Shown in pieces: positions 15,137 through 22,905 of a DNA stretch of 27,604 nucleotides (position 1 is its first letter; each line of letters opens with the position of its first letter). Below the pieces are notes generated by a model, which was given only the letters and a program-made list of their open reading frames with translations, searched no databases and was not told the DNA's origin. The DNA is taken from contig JAFQPF010000179.1 of the NCBI GenBank assembly GCA_017411885.1, positions 1-27,604 on the forward strand. Reading direction: 5' to 3'. Made by a program: the position numbers and the translations under genes. The stretch comes from Clostridia bacterium. Its GTDB lineage: Bacteria; Bacillota_A; Clostridia; Oscillospirales; CAG-272.

Positions 15137-17386
15137 TTAATCGGTACCGTCCATATGACGGACGTCCACCGTGACTATATCGCCGCGCGTAAGCTTGACT
15201 CCCGGCTCCGGATACTGCGTGATTACCACCGCACCGGCACCGCTGTCGTAGTTTTGCGCGCCCGATATGTTGATATTGAGACCCGCATTCACGGCAAGTC
15301 TGTTCGCCGCGGCGGCGGTTTTGCCGATAAGATCGGGAACCGTTACGCTTAACTTGGGCTCGGTATTAGCAGTGTAAAGTAAAACCTTACCCGTTTCGCT
15401 TGAAAGCAGACTTCCGTTTTTGGGTATCTGCGAGGTGACGACGTCACCGCTTCCGATTATTTCAACCGAAAGACCTTTTTTCTTTATTTCGCTTGCCGCA
15501 TCGTTTGCGTACTTACCGGTATAATCGTTTATCGGTATCTCCATTGAGGCAAGCTCCTCGGGGGTATATTTAGGCTCGATTCCGAGATAGGGAAGCACCA
15601 CCGAAAGAAGATTTGATATATAAGGAGCCGCAACAACGCTTCCGTATACGTTTGCGATAGAGGGCTCGTCAACGATAATGATCGCCGCTATTACAGGATC
15701 ATCGGCAGGCGCGTATGCAACACAAGAGCCGACTCTGAGTGAAAATTCACCGTATTTGTCCGCCTTGTCTCTCTTTTCGGAGGTACCTGTCTTTGCCGCT
15801 ACAGAATATCCCTTGACGTATGCGTTCTTTGCGCCGCCGTTGCCGGCAACACCGTCTGCAAGCACTTTGGTGAGCGTTTCGCAGGTTTCTGTGCTTATTA
15901 TCTGACGCTTTGCGCTGTCGTCATATGAATATATTACGTTTCCGTCATCGTCCACAAGTCTGCGCACGAGATGGGGCTTTACAAGATAACCGCCGTTAGC
16001 GATCGTGCTGATAGCCGTGATCTGCTGGATAGGCGTTACCTTAAAGGTCTGACCGAAGGAATATACCGCAAGCTCGACCTGATTGAAGCTGTCAAGCGAG
16101 TGGGTTATACCAAGCGATTCGCCGGGCAGGTCTATTCCTGTTTTTGAACGGTAGCCGAAGGCTTCGAAATACTTGAAGAAGGTTTCTCTTCCTATTCTTT
16201 CGGCAAGCATCATAAGCGTGGGGTTGCAGGACTGTTGAAGCCCCTCAACGAATGTGACCACGCCGTGTCCGGAGCGCTTGTGACAGTGGATAGGTGTGCT
16301 GTAGCCGCTTACCTTGTAGCTTCCGGGGCAGTAGAAGGTATCGTTTAATTTTACGTTCTTTTCTTCAAGCGCGATAGCCGAGGTTATAACTTTAAACGTC
16401 GAGCCGGGCTCGTAAAGATCGTTTACCGCCTTGTTGTTCCAGAGCTCGTAAAGCAAGCTCTTGTAAAGCTCGTTGTATTCTTCGGATTCCTTTGCAAAGC
16501 CTGAATTATCAAGCCTTTCCTGAAGATCCTCCGAAAGAGTATACGGGTCGTTACAGTCAAAATCGGGATATGTTGCCATACCGAGCACAGCACCCGTATC
16601 TACCTCCATAACAATACCTGTTACACGGTTGCGCGCGCCTGCGTTTTCATATGCAAGCTCAAGCTGATTTTCAAGCTCGTACTGTATTCTCATATCGAGC
16701 GTGGAAACGAGGTTTATACCGTTTGAAGCGTCAATAAGGCTTTCATACTTGTACGGCATATCCTTGCCGTGAGCATCGTGGGCGCTGAGCAGCTTGCCGT
16801 CGATACCGGTAAGATAGCTGTTGTAGGTCGCCTCAATACCGTAAACACCGCCGTTTGAGTTGGTAAAGCCGAGTGCGTGGGAGGCAAGATCGCCATAGCA
16901 GTAAAAGCGCTTGCTGCCGATTACGAGATGTACCTGCGAGGTAAGCTCGTTTTCGCTTATGAATTTGCGGACTGTGTCCGCTGTTTCCTTGTCAAGATTT
17001 TCCTTTATGGTAACGTCGCGCGAATTGGGATGCTTGTTTATTTTTTCAAGGATTGTATTGTAATCTACGTTAAGAATTTTTGAAAGACCGTCGGCGATAA
17101 GCACCTTGTCGCTGTATTCGGTGATCTTTGCGGGATCGACAAGCGCACGCCATACGGTGGTGTTCGTTACGAGCAGATTCATATTGGTGTCGTAGATCTT
17201 GCCGCGCTCTGCTCTGAGTGTCGTTTCGCTTGTCATCTGGCGTATTACCGCGGACTGATATTTTTCATAATTAAGTATCTGCAGATCGAACAATCTTACT
17301 ACTGCGACACTGAATAAAACTATAATAAAAGCCACTATAACGAGTGAGCGTTTTTTTATAAGATCGTAATGTCCGGGACTTCTCAT
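15137..17386 (-). CDS. ftsI: Class B penicillin-binding protein with PASTA domains (FtsI/SpoVD type)
   Basis: A 749-residue septal transpeptidase that crosslinks peptidoglycan with the SEDS partner FtsW. One N-terminal membrane helix (SLVIVAFIIVLFSVAVVRLF) is followed by the PBP dimerisation domain (RAERGKIYDTNMNLL). The transpeptidase domain has all three catalytic motifs: GSTFK near 328-332, SCN near 386-388 and KTGT near 533-536. Two C-terminal PASTA units are visible, a divergent one before residue 670 and a clear one from VTVPDLIGKTAAAANRL to DIVTVDVR. ATG 17386 follows AAAGGAGG; the longer frame to 17473 is not used. PASTA tails occur in both PBP2B and SpoVD. As the only such gene here it probably serves division, and a sporulation role is not excluded. 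Confidence 0.93.
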   Translation of the reverse strand: MRSPGHYDLIKKRSLVIVAFIIVLFSVAVVRLFDLQILNYEKYQSAVIRQMTSETTLRAERGKIYDTNMNLLVTNTTVWRALVDPAKITEYSDKVLIADGLSKILNVDYNTILEKINKHPNSRDVTIKENLDKETADTVRKFISENELTSQVHLVIGSKRFYCYGDLASHALGFTNSNGGVYGIEATYNSYLTGIDGKLLSAHDAHGKDMPYKYESLIDASNGINLVSTLDMRIQYELENQLELAYENAGARNRVTGIVMEVDTGAVLGMATYPDFDCNDPYTLSEDLQERLDNSGFAKESEEYNELYKSLLYELWNNKAVNDLYEPGSTFKVITSAIALEEKNVKLNDTFYCPGSYKVSGYSTPIHCHKRSGHGVVTFVEGLQQSCNPTLMMLAERIGRETFFKYFEAFGYRSKTGIDLPGESLGITHSLDSFNQVELAVYSFGQTFKVTPIQQITAISTIANGGYLVKPHLVRRLVDDDGNVIYSYDDSAKRQIISTETCETLTKVLADGVAGNGGAKNAYVKGYSVAAKTGTSEKRDKADKYGEFSLRVGSCVAYAPADDPVIAAIIIVDEPSIANVYGSVVAAPYISNLLSVVLPYLGIEPKYTPEELASMEIPINDYTGKYANDAASEIKKKGLSVEIIGSGDVVTSQIPKNGSLLSSETGKVLLYTANTEPKLSVTVPDLIGKTAAAANRLAVNAGLNINISGAQNYDSGAGAVVITQYPEPGVKLTRGDIVTVDVRHMDGTD

Positions 17387-17424
17387 ATTTATCCTCCTTT
17401 CCCGGATTCCGGTAAAAGTATTAT

Positions 17425-17454
17425 CTAAATAAACAAGCGAGAGTAAAGAGTCAT
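17425..17454 (-). other. Possible 9-codon leader ORF upstream of the PASTA PBP
   Basis: ATG 17454 is preceded by AAGGAG with 5-base spacing and reads MTLYSRLFI before TAG. It lies in the 154-base gap between ftsL and the PBP gene. The ribosome site is as good as those of the real genes, but so short a frame may be chance. Confidence 0.2.
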
Positions 17455-17540
17455 ATTGTCTCCTTACCCTCATTGTTTTCCGTTATTTTAAATCTATTTG
17501 ACCTTTGCCATATATATTCCCACACCGGAGTATATTTGAC

Positions 17541-18191
17541 TCAGTCCTCTACAATTACAACGTCCACTTCATCGTCAGCCTTGTCCGAAAGCTCTACCTT
17601 CGGATCCTTTTCAAGGCTTATGTAATGCTTGCTTGCGTATTTTTTGTCCATCATTCCGTGTACGTTGATAGCTACCTCACGGATATATCTGAGGTCGTCA
17701 CGCTTTTCAAGCTCTAAGCTGAGCTCCGCCTCCTTTTCGATAAGAGAAGCTAAGTGACTGTTCATCTGTGTCGTTTCTGTCTTAAGCTTGTTTATGCCCA
17801 CGGCGTTTATAACAAGAGTCATAAACATCGCGGTTATCAGAACGGTTATCGCTATATATAATACGATAGGATGTCTGTTTGCGGTTGAAACGGCGATGGT
17901 TTCAAATCTTTCCTTGGCGTCAAAGCCGAGCCATCCGAGCCATTTCGGAAGTCTTGTGTTTATTTCTTCAGGCTTTGTCTGTACGTTGCGCCTTTTAACA
18001 ACCGCACCGTTGGTACGCACGTTGGCTCTTGTGTTTTCTCCTGCGCGGACCTTGCCGGAAACGCCTGAGACGTGCGCGGTGTTGCCGATCACGGCACCTT
18101 CGCTCTTTACTGCGCCTGTGTTTTTTCTTACCTGCGAGGCCTTCGCAAGCTTATCTTCTTTATTTTTGACCTTATTGTAATTTGACGTCAC
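17541..18191 (-). CDS. ftsL: FtsL-like division protein with long basic N-terminus
   Basis: A 216-residue bitopic protein in the FtsL position of the cluster. FtsL forms a coiled-coil complex with DivIC and DivIB that activates the septal synthase. Sequence identity in this family is low, so the call rests on position and architecture. The architecture is a basic, low-complexity cytoplasmic region of about 105 residues, one membrane helix near 108-131 (HPIVLYIAITVLITAMFMTLVINAV), then a heptad-like segment (INKLKTETTQMNSHLASLIEKE). The tail is short and acidic and ends EVDVVIVED. The cytoplasmic part is longer than in usual FtsL proteins of about 100-120 residues. The GTG start at 18191 has only a weak GTGGGG upstream; no better start was seen. 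Confidence 0.75.
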   Translation of the reverse strand: MTSNYNKVKNKEDKLAKASQVRKNTGAVKSEGAVIGNTAHVSGVSGKVRAGENTRANVRTNGAVVKRRNVQTKPEEINTRLPKWLGWLGFDAKERFETIAVSTANRHPIVLYIAITVLITAMFMTLVINAVGINKLKTETTQMNSHLASLIEKEAELSLELEKRDDLRYIREVAINVHGMMDKKYASKHYISLEKDPKVELSDKADDEVDVVIVED

Positions 18192-18215
18192 CTGCGTTTA
18201 CCCCACTTTCATTTT

Positions 18216-19163
18216 CTAAATCTTTTCTATTATCCTGAGCTTTGCGCTTCTTGAACGCGAGTTTTCATTTAACTCATCAGCAGAGGGAAGGACCGGCTTG
18301 TGTGTGACCGGTCTTACCGTCGCTCTTCTTCCACATACGCATACCGGAAAATCAGGAGGACAGGTACACGGGTTTGCAAGCTTTGAAAACAGATTTTTTA
18401 CAAGTCTGTCCTCAAGCGAGTGGAAGGTTATCACGGCGAGGCGACCGCCCGGTTTCAGAGAGTCGACAACGGCATTAATTGCCGGAGTTATAACGTCAAG
18501 CTCCTTGTTCACTTCGATCCGAATAGCCTGGAATGTTCGTTTTGCGGGATGTTTTTCGCCGCCTCTGCCTCCGTCAGGCATGGCACTGCGAATGATATCG
18601 ACTAATTCGAAGGTCGTTTCGATTGGCTTTGACTCTCTTGCAGCCACGATTTTTGCCGCTATACGCGGCGCAAATCTTTCCTCGCCGTACTCAAATATGA
18701 TTTTTTTGAGATTTTCCTTATCATAGGTGTTGACTACCTCGTATGCCGAAAGCGATGCCGACCTGTTCATTCTCATATCGAGGAATGCGTCGTGCATATA
18801 CGAGAAGCCTCTTTCGGGAGTATCGAGCTGATATGAGGATACCCCAAGATCTATTACCGCGCCGTCGATCTTTTCTACCCCGAGATTTTCAAGCACGCTT
18901 GCAAAATTTTCGAAATTTTCGTTCACAAACGTAACGCGGTCGGTATAATCCTTAAGTCTGATTTTTGATGCCGCTATGGCATCGGCGTCCTGGTCAAAGG
19001 CGATCAGTCTGCCGTTAGTGTCCATTCTCTTGAGTATTTCAAGCGAATGACCGCCTCCGCCAAGCGTGAGGTCGGCGTATATGCCGCCTTTTTCGGGGGA
19101 AAGCGCGTCTACGCTTTCGTTTAGCAGCACCGAATAGTGTGAAAAGTTGATATCCTCAGCCAT
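18216..19163 (-). CDS. rsmH: 16S rRNA (cytosine-1402-N4) methyltransferase RsmH (MraW)
   Basis: A 315-residue SAM-dependent methyltransferase that modifies C1402 in the decoding centre of 16S rRNA. The N-terminus HYSVLLNESVDAL is diagnostic. DLTLGGGGHS is the SAM-binding loop. IDGAVIDLGVSSYQLD, RGFSYMHDAFLDMRM, GEERFAPRIAAKI, PAKRTFQAIRIEVN and AVITFHSLEDRLVK follow in the family order, along with a Cys-rich stretch (CTCPPDFPVCVCG) near the end. ATG 19163 starts 2 bases after the mraZ stop; an in-frame GTG at 19172 overlaps the end of mraZ and is a possible alternative. Tight spacing indicates coupling to mraZ. Confidence 0.96.
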   Translation of the reverse strand: MAEDINFSHYSVLLNESVDALSPEKGGIYADLTLGGGGHSLEILKRMDTNGRLIAFDQDADAIAASKIRLKDYTDRVTFVNENFENFASVLENLGVEKIDGAVIDLGVSSYQLDTPERGFSYMHDAFLDMRMNRSASLSAYEVVNTYDKENLKKIIFEYGEERFAPRIAAKIVAARESKPIETTFELVDIIRSAMPDGGRGGEKHPAKRTFQAIRIEVNKELDVITPAINAVVDSLKPGGRLAVITFHSLEDRLVKNLFSKLANPCTCPPDFPVCVCGRRATVRPVTHKPVLPSADELNENSRSRSAKLRIIEKI

Positions 19164-19165
19164 TT

Positions 19166-19591
19166 TTACCACTTAAGCTCGTTCATAAGAGCGAGAATGT
19201 AATCCTTGGAAGCGGCTGCACGCTTCTGTTCGTATTTTTCCTCGTTCCAGAGTTCAATGTGGTTATCCGTTCCGACGATAAGCACGTTTTTGCCAAGCTC
19301 GGCGTATTCAACGAGCTGTGAGGGAAGGATTACGCGTCCCTGTGTGTCCGGAACACAGTCGCTTGCTTCTGAAAAGAGGAAGCGTCTGAGGTCACCTGCC
19401 TGAACTCTCGGGAGGAGAGAGAGCTGTTCTGAAATGCTGTCGCGCGCTTCGAGCGTTAAAATATCCAGGCATCCGTCCACGTTGCGCATAACGAAAAACT
19501 TTTCGCCAAGCTCTTCGCGGAATTTTGCGGGTATAAACAAACGGTTTTTAGTATCAAGCGTATGCTTGAACGTACCCGAAAACACGGTCAT
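19166..19591 (-). CDS. mraZ: Transcriptional regulator MraZ
   Basis: A 141-residue DNA-binding protein with two SpoVT-AbrB-like halves. The conserved signature occurs twice, as DTKNRLFIPAKFRE near residues 13-26 and DTQGRVILPSQL near 83-94. MraZ forms rings that bind short direct repeats in front of its own operon and controls dcw transcription. Such repeats are present upstream at 19682-19728. ATG 19591 follows GGGAG with 7-base spacing; the longer open frame to 19642 would start inside the leader and is not used. First gene of the cluster. Confidence 0.96.
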   Translation of the reverse strand: MTVFSGTFKHTLDTKNRLFIPAKFREELGEKFFVMRNVDGCLDILTLEARDSISEQLSLLPRVQAGDLRRFLFSEASDCVPDTQGRVILPSQLVEYAELGKNVLIVGTDNHIELWNEEKYEQKRAAASKDYILALMNELKW

Positions 19592-19642
19592 AGCAATTCT
19601 CCCTTCTGACAGCATCAGGCGCAGGCGCATTTGCACAAGCAC

Positions 19643-19665
19643 AAAAAGCGCCCTTTTGGACGCTT
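19643..19665 (-). terminator. Terminator-like hairpin in the mraZ leader
   Basis: Leftward AAGCGTCC (19665-19658), AAAA loop, GGGCGCTT (19653-19646) forms an 8-bp stem with one G-T pair, followed by the rest of a TTTTT run (19647-19643). It lies downstream of the promoter and operator and about 50 bases before mraZ. It could therefore attenuate the operon, or end transcription coming from coaD. Confidence 0.5.
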
Positions 19666-19681
19666 AAAGGAAAAATATGGT

Positions 19682-19728
19682 CAGTTTTCCACCATTTTGC
19701 TCCATTTCGCGCCACTTTACACCACTTT
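19682..19728 (-). promoter_or_regulatory. MraZ operator: five boxes at 10-bp spacing
   Basis: Read leftward, the boxes are AAAGTGG (19728-19722), AAAGTGG (19718-19712), GAAATGG (19708-19702), AAAATGG (19698-19692) and a degenerate AAAACTG (19688-19682). They are spaced exactly 10 bp apart. MraZ is known to bind tandem repeats of this kind (AAAGTG in mycoplasmas, TGGG in E. coli) with one-turn spacing. The array begins at the predicted transcription start, a position suited to autorepression. Confidence 0.85.
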
Positions 19729-19734
19729 GTAATA

Positions 19735-19763
19735 ATTATAACCTACATTTTTGGATTTTTCAA
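19735..19763 (-). promoter_or_regulatory. mraZ/dcw promoter
   Basis: Leftward TTGAAA (19763-19758), 17-base spacer, TATAAT (19740-19735). The predicted start at about 19728 coincides with the first MraZ box, leaving a leader of about 137 bases before mraZ. Confidence 0.85.
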
Positions 19764-19822
19764 TAGGTTTAAGGGATTTTTTACAGTGATTTATGGCGCG
19801 TAAATGTAAATATTTCGTGAAC

Positions 19823-19894
19823 AAATGGCGGATAGTGGTAAAAATGGGAGCAAATGATGATTTTGGTGATTAAAAGTGGTGGAAAAAGAGGTGG
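19823..19894 (+). repeat. Degenerate second array of MraZ-like boxes, opposite orientation
   Basis: On the + strand AAATGG (19823), TAGTGG (19833), AAATGG (19842), AAATGA (19852), TTTTGG (19861), AAAGTGG (19873) and AGAGGTGG (19887) recur at intervals of about 9-14 bases. The region lies upstream of the mraZ promoter, next to the end of coaD. It resembles the promoter-proximal array but is irregular. No gene is read rightward from it. Confidence 0.4.
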
Positions 19895-19898
19895 CGGC

Positions 19899-20372
19899 TC
19901 AGGTAAGCCTGCTTAAAATATCGTAAACCTTATCCGGCACGAGTCCGCGATAGTCCCGGTTTTCGCTAATCAGCTTATAAAGCGCGGTGGAGCTTATCTC
20001 CTCAAGGCCTTTTTCTGCGCAGAGAATGACCGTATCAAGCATTTGATTGCGCTCTCTGTTAAAGTGAGCCATATTCATTTCATACTCGAAATCTTCTGCA
20101 CAGCGCGCGCCCTTAACGACGGCGGTGATGCCTTTTTCCTTACAGTAATCGGCAAGCATACCCTCGTTTTTGTCGCATATCACGTTGTCAAGTCCGCTGC
20201 ACGCGGCACGAACCATTTCAAGACGCTTTTCAAGCGTGAAGCGGGAGGCTTTATTTTCGTTGATAAATACGGTCACATAGACCTTGTCAAACATAGCACA
20301 GGCGCGTTTTATAATATTAAGATGACCGTTTGTTATCGGATCAAAGCTTCCCGGAACGAGTGCAACCGTCAT
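19899..20372 (-). CDS. coaD: Phosphopantetheine adenylyltransferase CoaD
   Basis: A 157-residue nucleotidyltransferase for the fourth step of CoA synthesis, joining 4'-phosphopantetheine and ATP to give dephospho-CoA. The nucleotide motif GSFDPITNGHL (residues 8-18) holds the TxGH signature. VKGARCAEDFEYEMNMAHFNR binds the phosphopantetheine and adenylate groups, and EEISSTALYKLI is the conserved ISST-type segment. ATG 20372 overlaps the rsmD stop by 4 bases (ATGA), with AAGGAG 8 bases upstream, so the two are coupled. No terminator is seen between it and the mraZ promoter region. Confidence 0.97.
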   Translation of the reverse strand: MTVALVPGSFDPITNGHLNIIKRACAMFDKVYVTVFINENKASRFTLEKRLEMVRAACSGLDNVICDKNEGMLADYCKEKGITAVVKGARCAEDFEYEMNMAHFNRERNQMLDTVILCAEKGLEEISSTALYKLISENRDYRGLVPDKVYDILSRLT

Positions 20373-20935
20373 ACATTAGTCTCCTTTTTCTTAAGCAGAC
20401 AAAGGTGTATTCTGCCGTATTTTACCTGCTTTATTATTTCAAAGCTGTCCGAGAGATTGTATTCATCGATCGAAAGATCTTCTTCCGATTCACATACAAT
20501 AATGCCGGCATCGGTCAGGATATCTGCTGCCTGTATCTTTTTAATCACCTCGGGCAGGATCTTCTGAGCGTAGGGCGGGTCTAAAAAGATAAAATCGAAT
20601 TTATACTTGCCTGCCGCCGCGCGGATATAATCCTTGTAATCCATAGTAAGCACACGGCATTTTTCAAAAAGCCGCGTTTTCTGAGCGTTAGCCTTGATTA
20701 TAGCCGTCGCGTCGCTTGAAACATCGGTAAATACTGCGCGCTCAGCACCGCGGCTTAACGCTTCAAGTCCGAGCTGACCGCTTCCGGCAAAAAGATCAAG
20801 CACGACTGCGTCCTCTAAATCAAATTGTATCATACTGAAAAGTGCTTCCTTGACGCGCTCTGCCGTAGGGCGAGTGGCTTCTCCCTCAAGGGTCTGAAGC
20901 TTTACTCCGCGTGCAAGTCCTGTGATTATTCTCAT
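20369..20935 (-). CDS. rsmD: 16S rRNA (guanine-966-N2) methyltransferase RsmD
   Basis: A 188-residue SAM-dependent methyltransferase for G966 of 16S rRNA. It begins MRIITGLARGVKLQTLEG and has RPTAERVKEALFSMI, typical of this family. VLDLFAGSGQLGLEALSRGA is the SAM loop and FIFLDPPYA is the N6/N2-type catalytic motif. Length is normal. CAGGAG precedes ATG 20935. It lies between uvrC and coaD, and the rsmD-coaD pairing is a common bacterial arrangement. Confidence 0.96.
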   Translation of the reverse strand: MRIITGLARGVKLQTLEGEATRPTAERVKEALFSMIQFDLEDAVVLDLFAGSGQLGLEALSRGAERAVFTDVSSDATAIIKANAQKTRLFEKCRVLTMDYKDYIRAAAGKYKFDFIFLDPPYAQKILPEVIKKIQAADILTDAGIIVCESEEDLSIDEYNLSDSFEIIKQVKYGRIHLCLLKKKETNV

Positions 20936-20960
20936 AAGTTTCTCCTGGTAACCGTAGCGG

Positions 20961-22796
20961 TTATTTTTTATTCTGGTCGTTAAAATACTTTACAATATTC
21001 TCGGCATCGGTCTTGCTTACACCGGCAACGCCTGCAAGCTCGTAGACCGCGGCTTTTTTTATCGCGGCAAGGCTTTTGAAATGCGCGAGCAGATTTTTTG
21101 CCTTTGTCTTTCCGATTCCGGGGATCTCCTCAAGAGTAGAGGTCTTTACCGATTTGCGCTTCGCGTTGGTCATACGCGAAATCGAATATCTGTGAACCTC
21201 CTCCTGAAGCTTGTATACAAATACGAAAACGCTTTGCTCACGTGCTATCGCGATCTCGTTTTCTCCGTCTGTGAGAGCGCGTGTTTTGTGGTGTTCGTCC
21301 TTGACCATACCGAACACCGGGATATCGAGTCCGAGCGATTCTATAAGCTCGCGGATGACCGAAACGTGTCCTTTGCCGCCGTCGAGCAAGATAAGGTCGG
21401 GGATGTTTGAAAACGAGCCCTCGGTGTCCGAAAGGTGCGCAAGCCTGCGCGAGATCGCCTCGCGCATAGCGGCGTAATCGTCCTGCGCTCCTGTGGATAT
21501 CTTGAAGGAGCGGTAATCGTTTTTTAAGAGCCGTCCGTTTTGTGCTACTATCATTCCGGCGGTGATGTTGTCGTTTCCGAAATTGGATATGTCGTATGCT
21601 TCTATTCTTTCTGGTACTACCTCAAGAGCTAAAAGCGAAGCAAGCTTTACAAGTACGGTATTATCATGCTCATTCTGCTTTTCGTAAAGCCTTGCGTTCT
21701 GCGCGGCGTTTTCGTACACCATATCGCAAAGAGCCTTCTTTTCGCCCTTTTGCGGCAGGTGGATATATATACGTTCGCCTGCGAGGTTGCTTAAATATTC
21801 CTCAAGCATAGTTTTCTCCTCGATTGAAAGATCGCAATCAAGAAGTATTTCCTTGGGGATAAATTCGCGCGCGGTATAAAGCTCGCATAAGAAGGAGCAC
21901 AACGATTCACCGTCTATTATCTGGTCTGCGTTGAAGATATGGTTTTCGTTGTCCACAACACTTCCTGAGCGGATAAAGAATACCGAAAGGCAGGAGCAGG
22001 TCTCGCCTAAATAAATTGAGAAAACGTCCTCGTTAAGATCGGGTGAGCCGACCACCTTTTGCCTTTGCCAGAGGCTTTTAAGCGAGGCGATACGGTCGCG
22101 GTATCTTGCCGCCGCCTCAAACATAAGGTTTTCTGCGGCATCCTCCATTTTCTCCTTGAGCGATTCCTCGGCTTCCTTGTACGAGCCCTTAAGAAAGGCT
22201 ATGATCTCCTTGAATACCGCCTTGTATTCCTCGCTTGACACCTCTCCCGTGCAGGGAGCCATACAAAAGCCAAGATGACTGTTAAGGCAGGGACGGCTTT
22301 TCTTTATATCTCTTGGAAAGCTCTTGTCGCAGGAGGCAACGCCAAAGGATTTTTGTATGGTCTGAATGATAGAATATACGGCACTTGCACTTGAATAAGG
22401 GCCGAAGTATCTTGCGTTATCGTTTGCCCTGCGCCTTGTCATCGTTATCTTCGGATATGGTGAATCAAGGTCGATCTTTATATACGGATAGCTTTTCGCG
22501 TCCTTTAATTTGATATTGTATTTGGGGGTATATTGCTTTATAAGGCTGTTTTCGAGCGTGAGCGCTTCCATTTCGGAATCGGTGAGAATATAATCGAAGC
22601 TTGCGACGCATGAAACCATGCGCTCGCATTTTATATCCTTTTGCGAATCGCGGAAATACTGTGATACGCGGTTTTTAAGCGCGCGGGATTTTCCGACGTA
22701 TATTACCTTGCCTGCCTTGTCGCGCATAATGTAAACGCCCGACGTAAGCGGCAGTGTCAGCGCCTTTTGTAAAAGCTCGCTTCTTTTTGCATCCAT
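20961..22796 (-). CDS. uvrC: Excinuclease ABC subunit UvrC
   Basis: A 611-residue dual endonuclease of nucleotide excision repair, recruited by UvrB to cut on both sides of a lesion. A GIY-YIG nuclease domain is at the N-terminus (SGVYIMRDKAGKVIYVGKS). Four cysteines in SCDKS, RPCLN and GFCMAPC fit the iron-sulfur site known in UvrC. A UVR domain that binds UvrB lies near 200-235. The RNase H-like nuclease has DISNFGND and LLDGGKGHVS. A helix-hairpin-helix pair (EEIPGIGKTKAKNLL) ends the protein. ATG 22796 follows GGAG; the open frame to 22856 runs into a structured leader and is not used. 25 bases separate it from rsmD. Confidence 0.96.
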   Translation of the reverse strand: MDAKRSELLQKALTLPLTSGVYIMRDKAGKVIYVGKSRALKNRVSQYFRDSQKDIKCERMVSCVASFDYILTDSEMEALTLENSLIKQYTPKYNIKLKDAKSYPYIKIDLDSPYPKITMTRRRANDNARYFGPYSSASAVYSIIQTIQKSFGVASCDKSFPRDIKKSRPCLNSHLGFCMAPCTGEVSSEEYKAVFKEIIAFLKGSYKEAEESLKEKMEDAAENLMFEAAARYRDRIASLKSLWQRQKVVGSPDLNEDVFSIYLGETCSCLSVFFIRSGSVVDNENHIFNADQIIDGESLCSFLCELYTAREFIPKEILLDCDLSIEEKTMLEEYLSNLAGERIYIHLPQKGEKKALCDMVYENAAQNARLYEKQNEHDNTVLVKLASLLALEVVPERIEAYDISNFGNDNITAGMIVAQNGRLLKNDYRSFKISTGAQDDYAAMREAISRRLAHLSDTEGSFSNIPDLILLDGGKGHVSVIRELIESLGLDIPVFGMVKDEHHKTRALTDGENEIAIAREQSVFVFVYKLQEEVHRYSISRMTNAKRKSVKTSTLEEIPGIGKTKAKNLLAHFKSLAAIKKAAVYELAGVAGVSKTDAENIVKYFNDQNKK

Positions 22797-22810
22797 ATTA
22801 ATCTCCATTT

Positions 22811-22825
22811 CGCCGCTAAGCGGCG
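22811..22825 (-). other. GC-rich hairpin just before the uvrC ribosome site
   Basis: A 6-bp stem (CGCCGC, TTA loop, GCGGCG, read leftward) is followed 5 bases later by the uvrC ribosome site. A T7 run (22836-22830) lies on its upstream side. Confidence 0.5.
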
Positions 22826-22842
22826 GTACAAAAAAACACAAG

Positions 22843-22904
22843 GAAGTACTTGGCATCGCACAGAGTGCGACAAAATGGGTTGGGTCCCATTTTGCAAGTA
22901 CTTC
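22843..22904 (-). ncRNA. Candidate three-way-junction RNA or repeat element in the uvrC leader
   Basis: A closing stem of 10 bp (22904-22895 with 22852-22843, core AAGTACTTG) encloses two hairpins. One is a 9-bp stem CAAAATGGG/CCCATTTTG (+ strand 22871-22879 and 22886-22894, 6-base loop). The other is a 5-bp stem TCGCA/TGCGA (22856-22860 and 22866-22870). The helices abut with no unpaired base at two of the three joints and three at the third. A T7 run lies 6 bases beyond the closing stem in the uvrC direction. I do not recognise it as a named RNA family. It may be a structured leader, or a copy of an interspersed palindromic repeat. Confidence 0.5.
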
Positions 22905-22905
22905 G

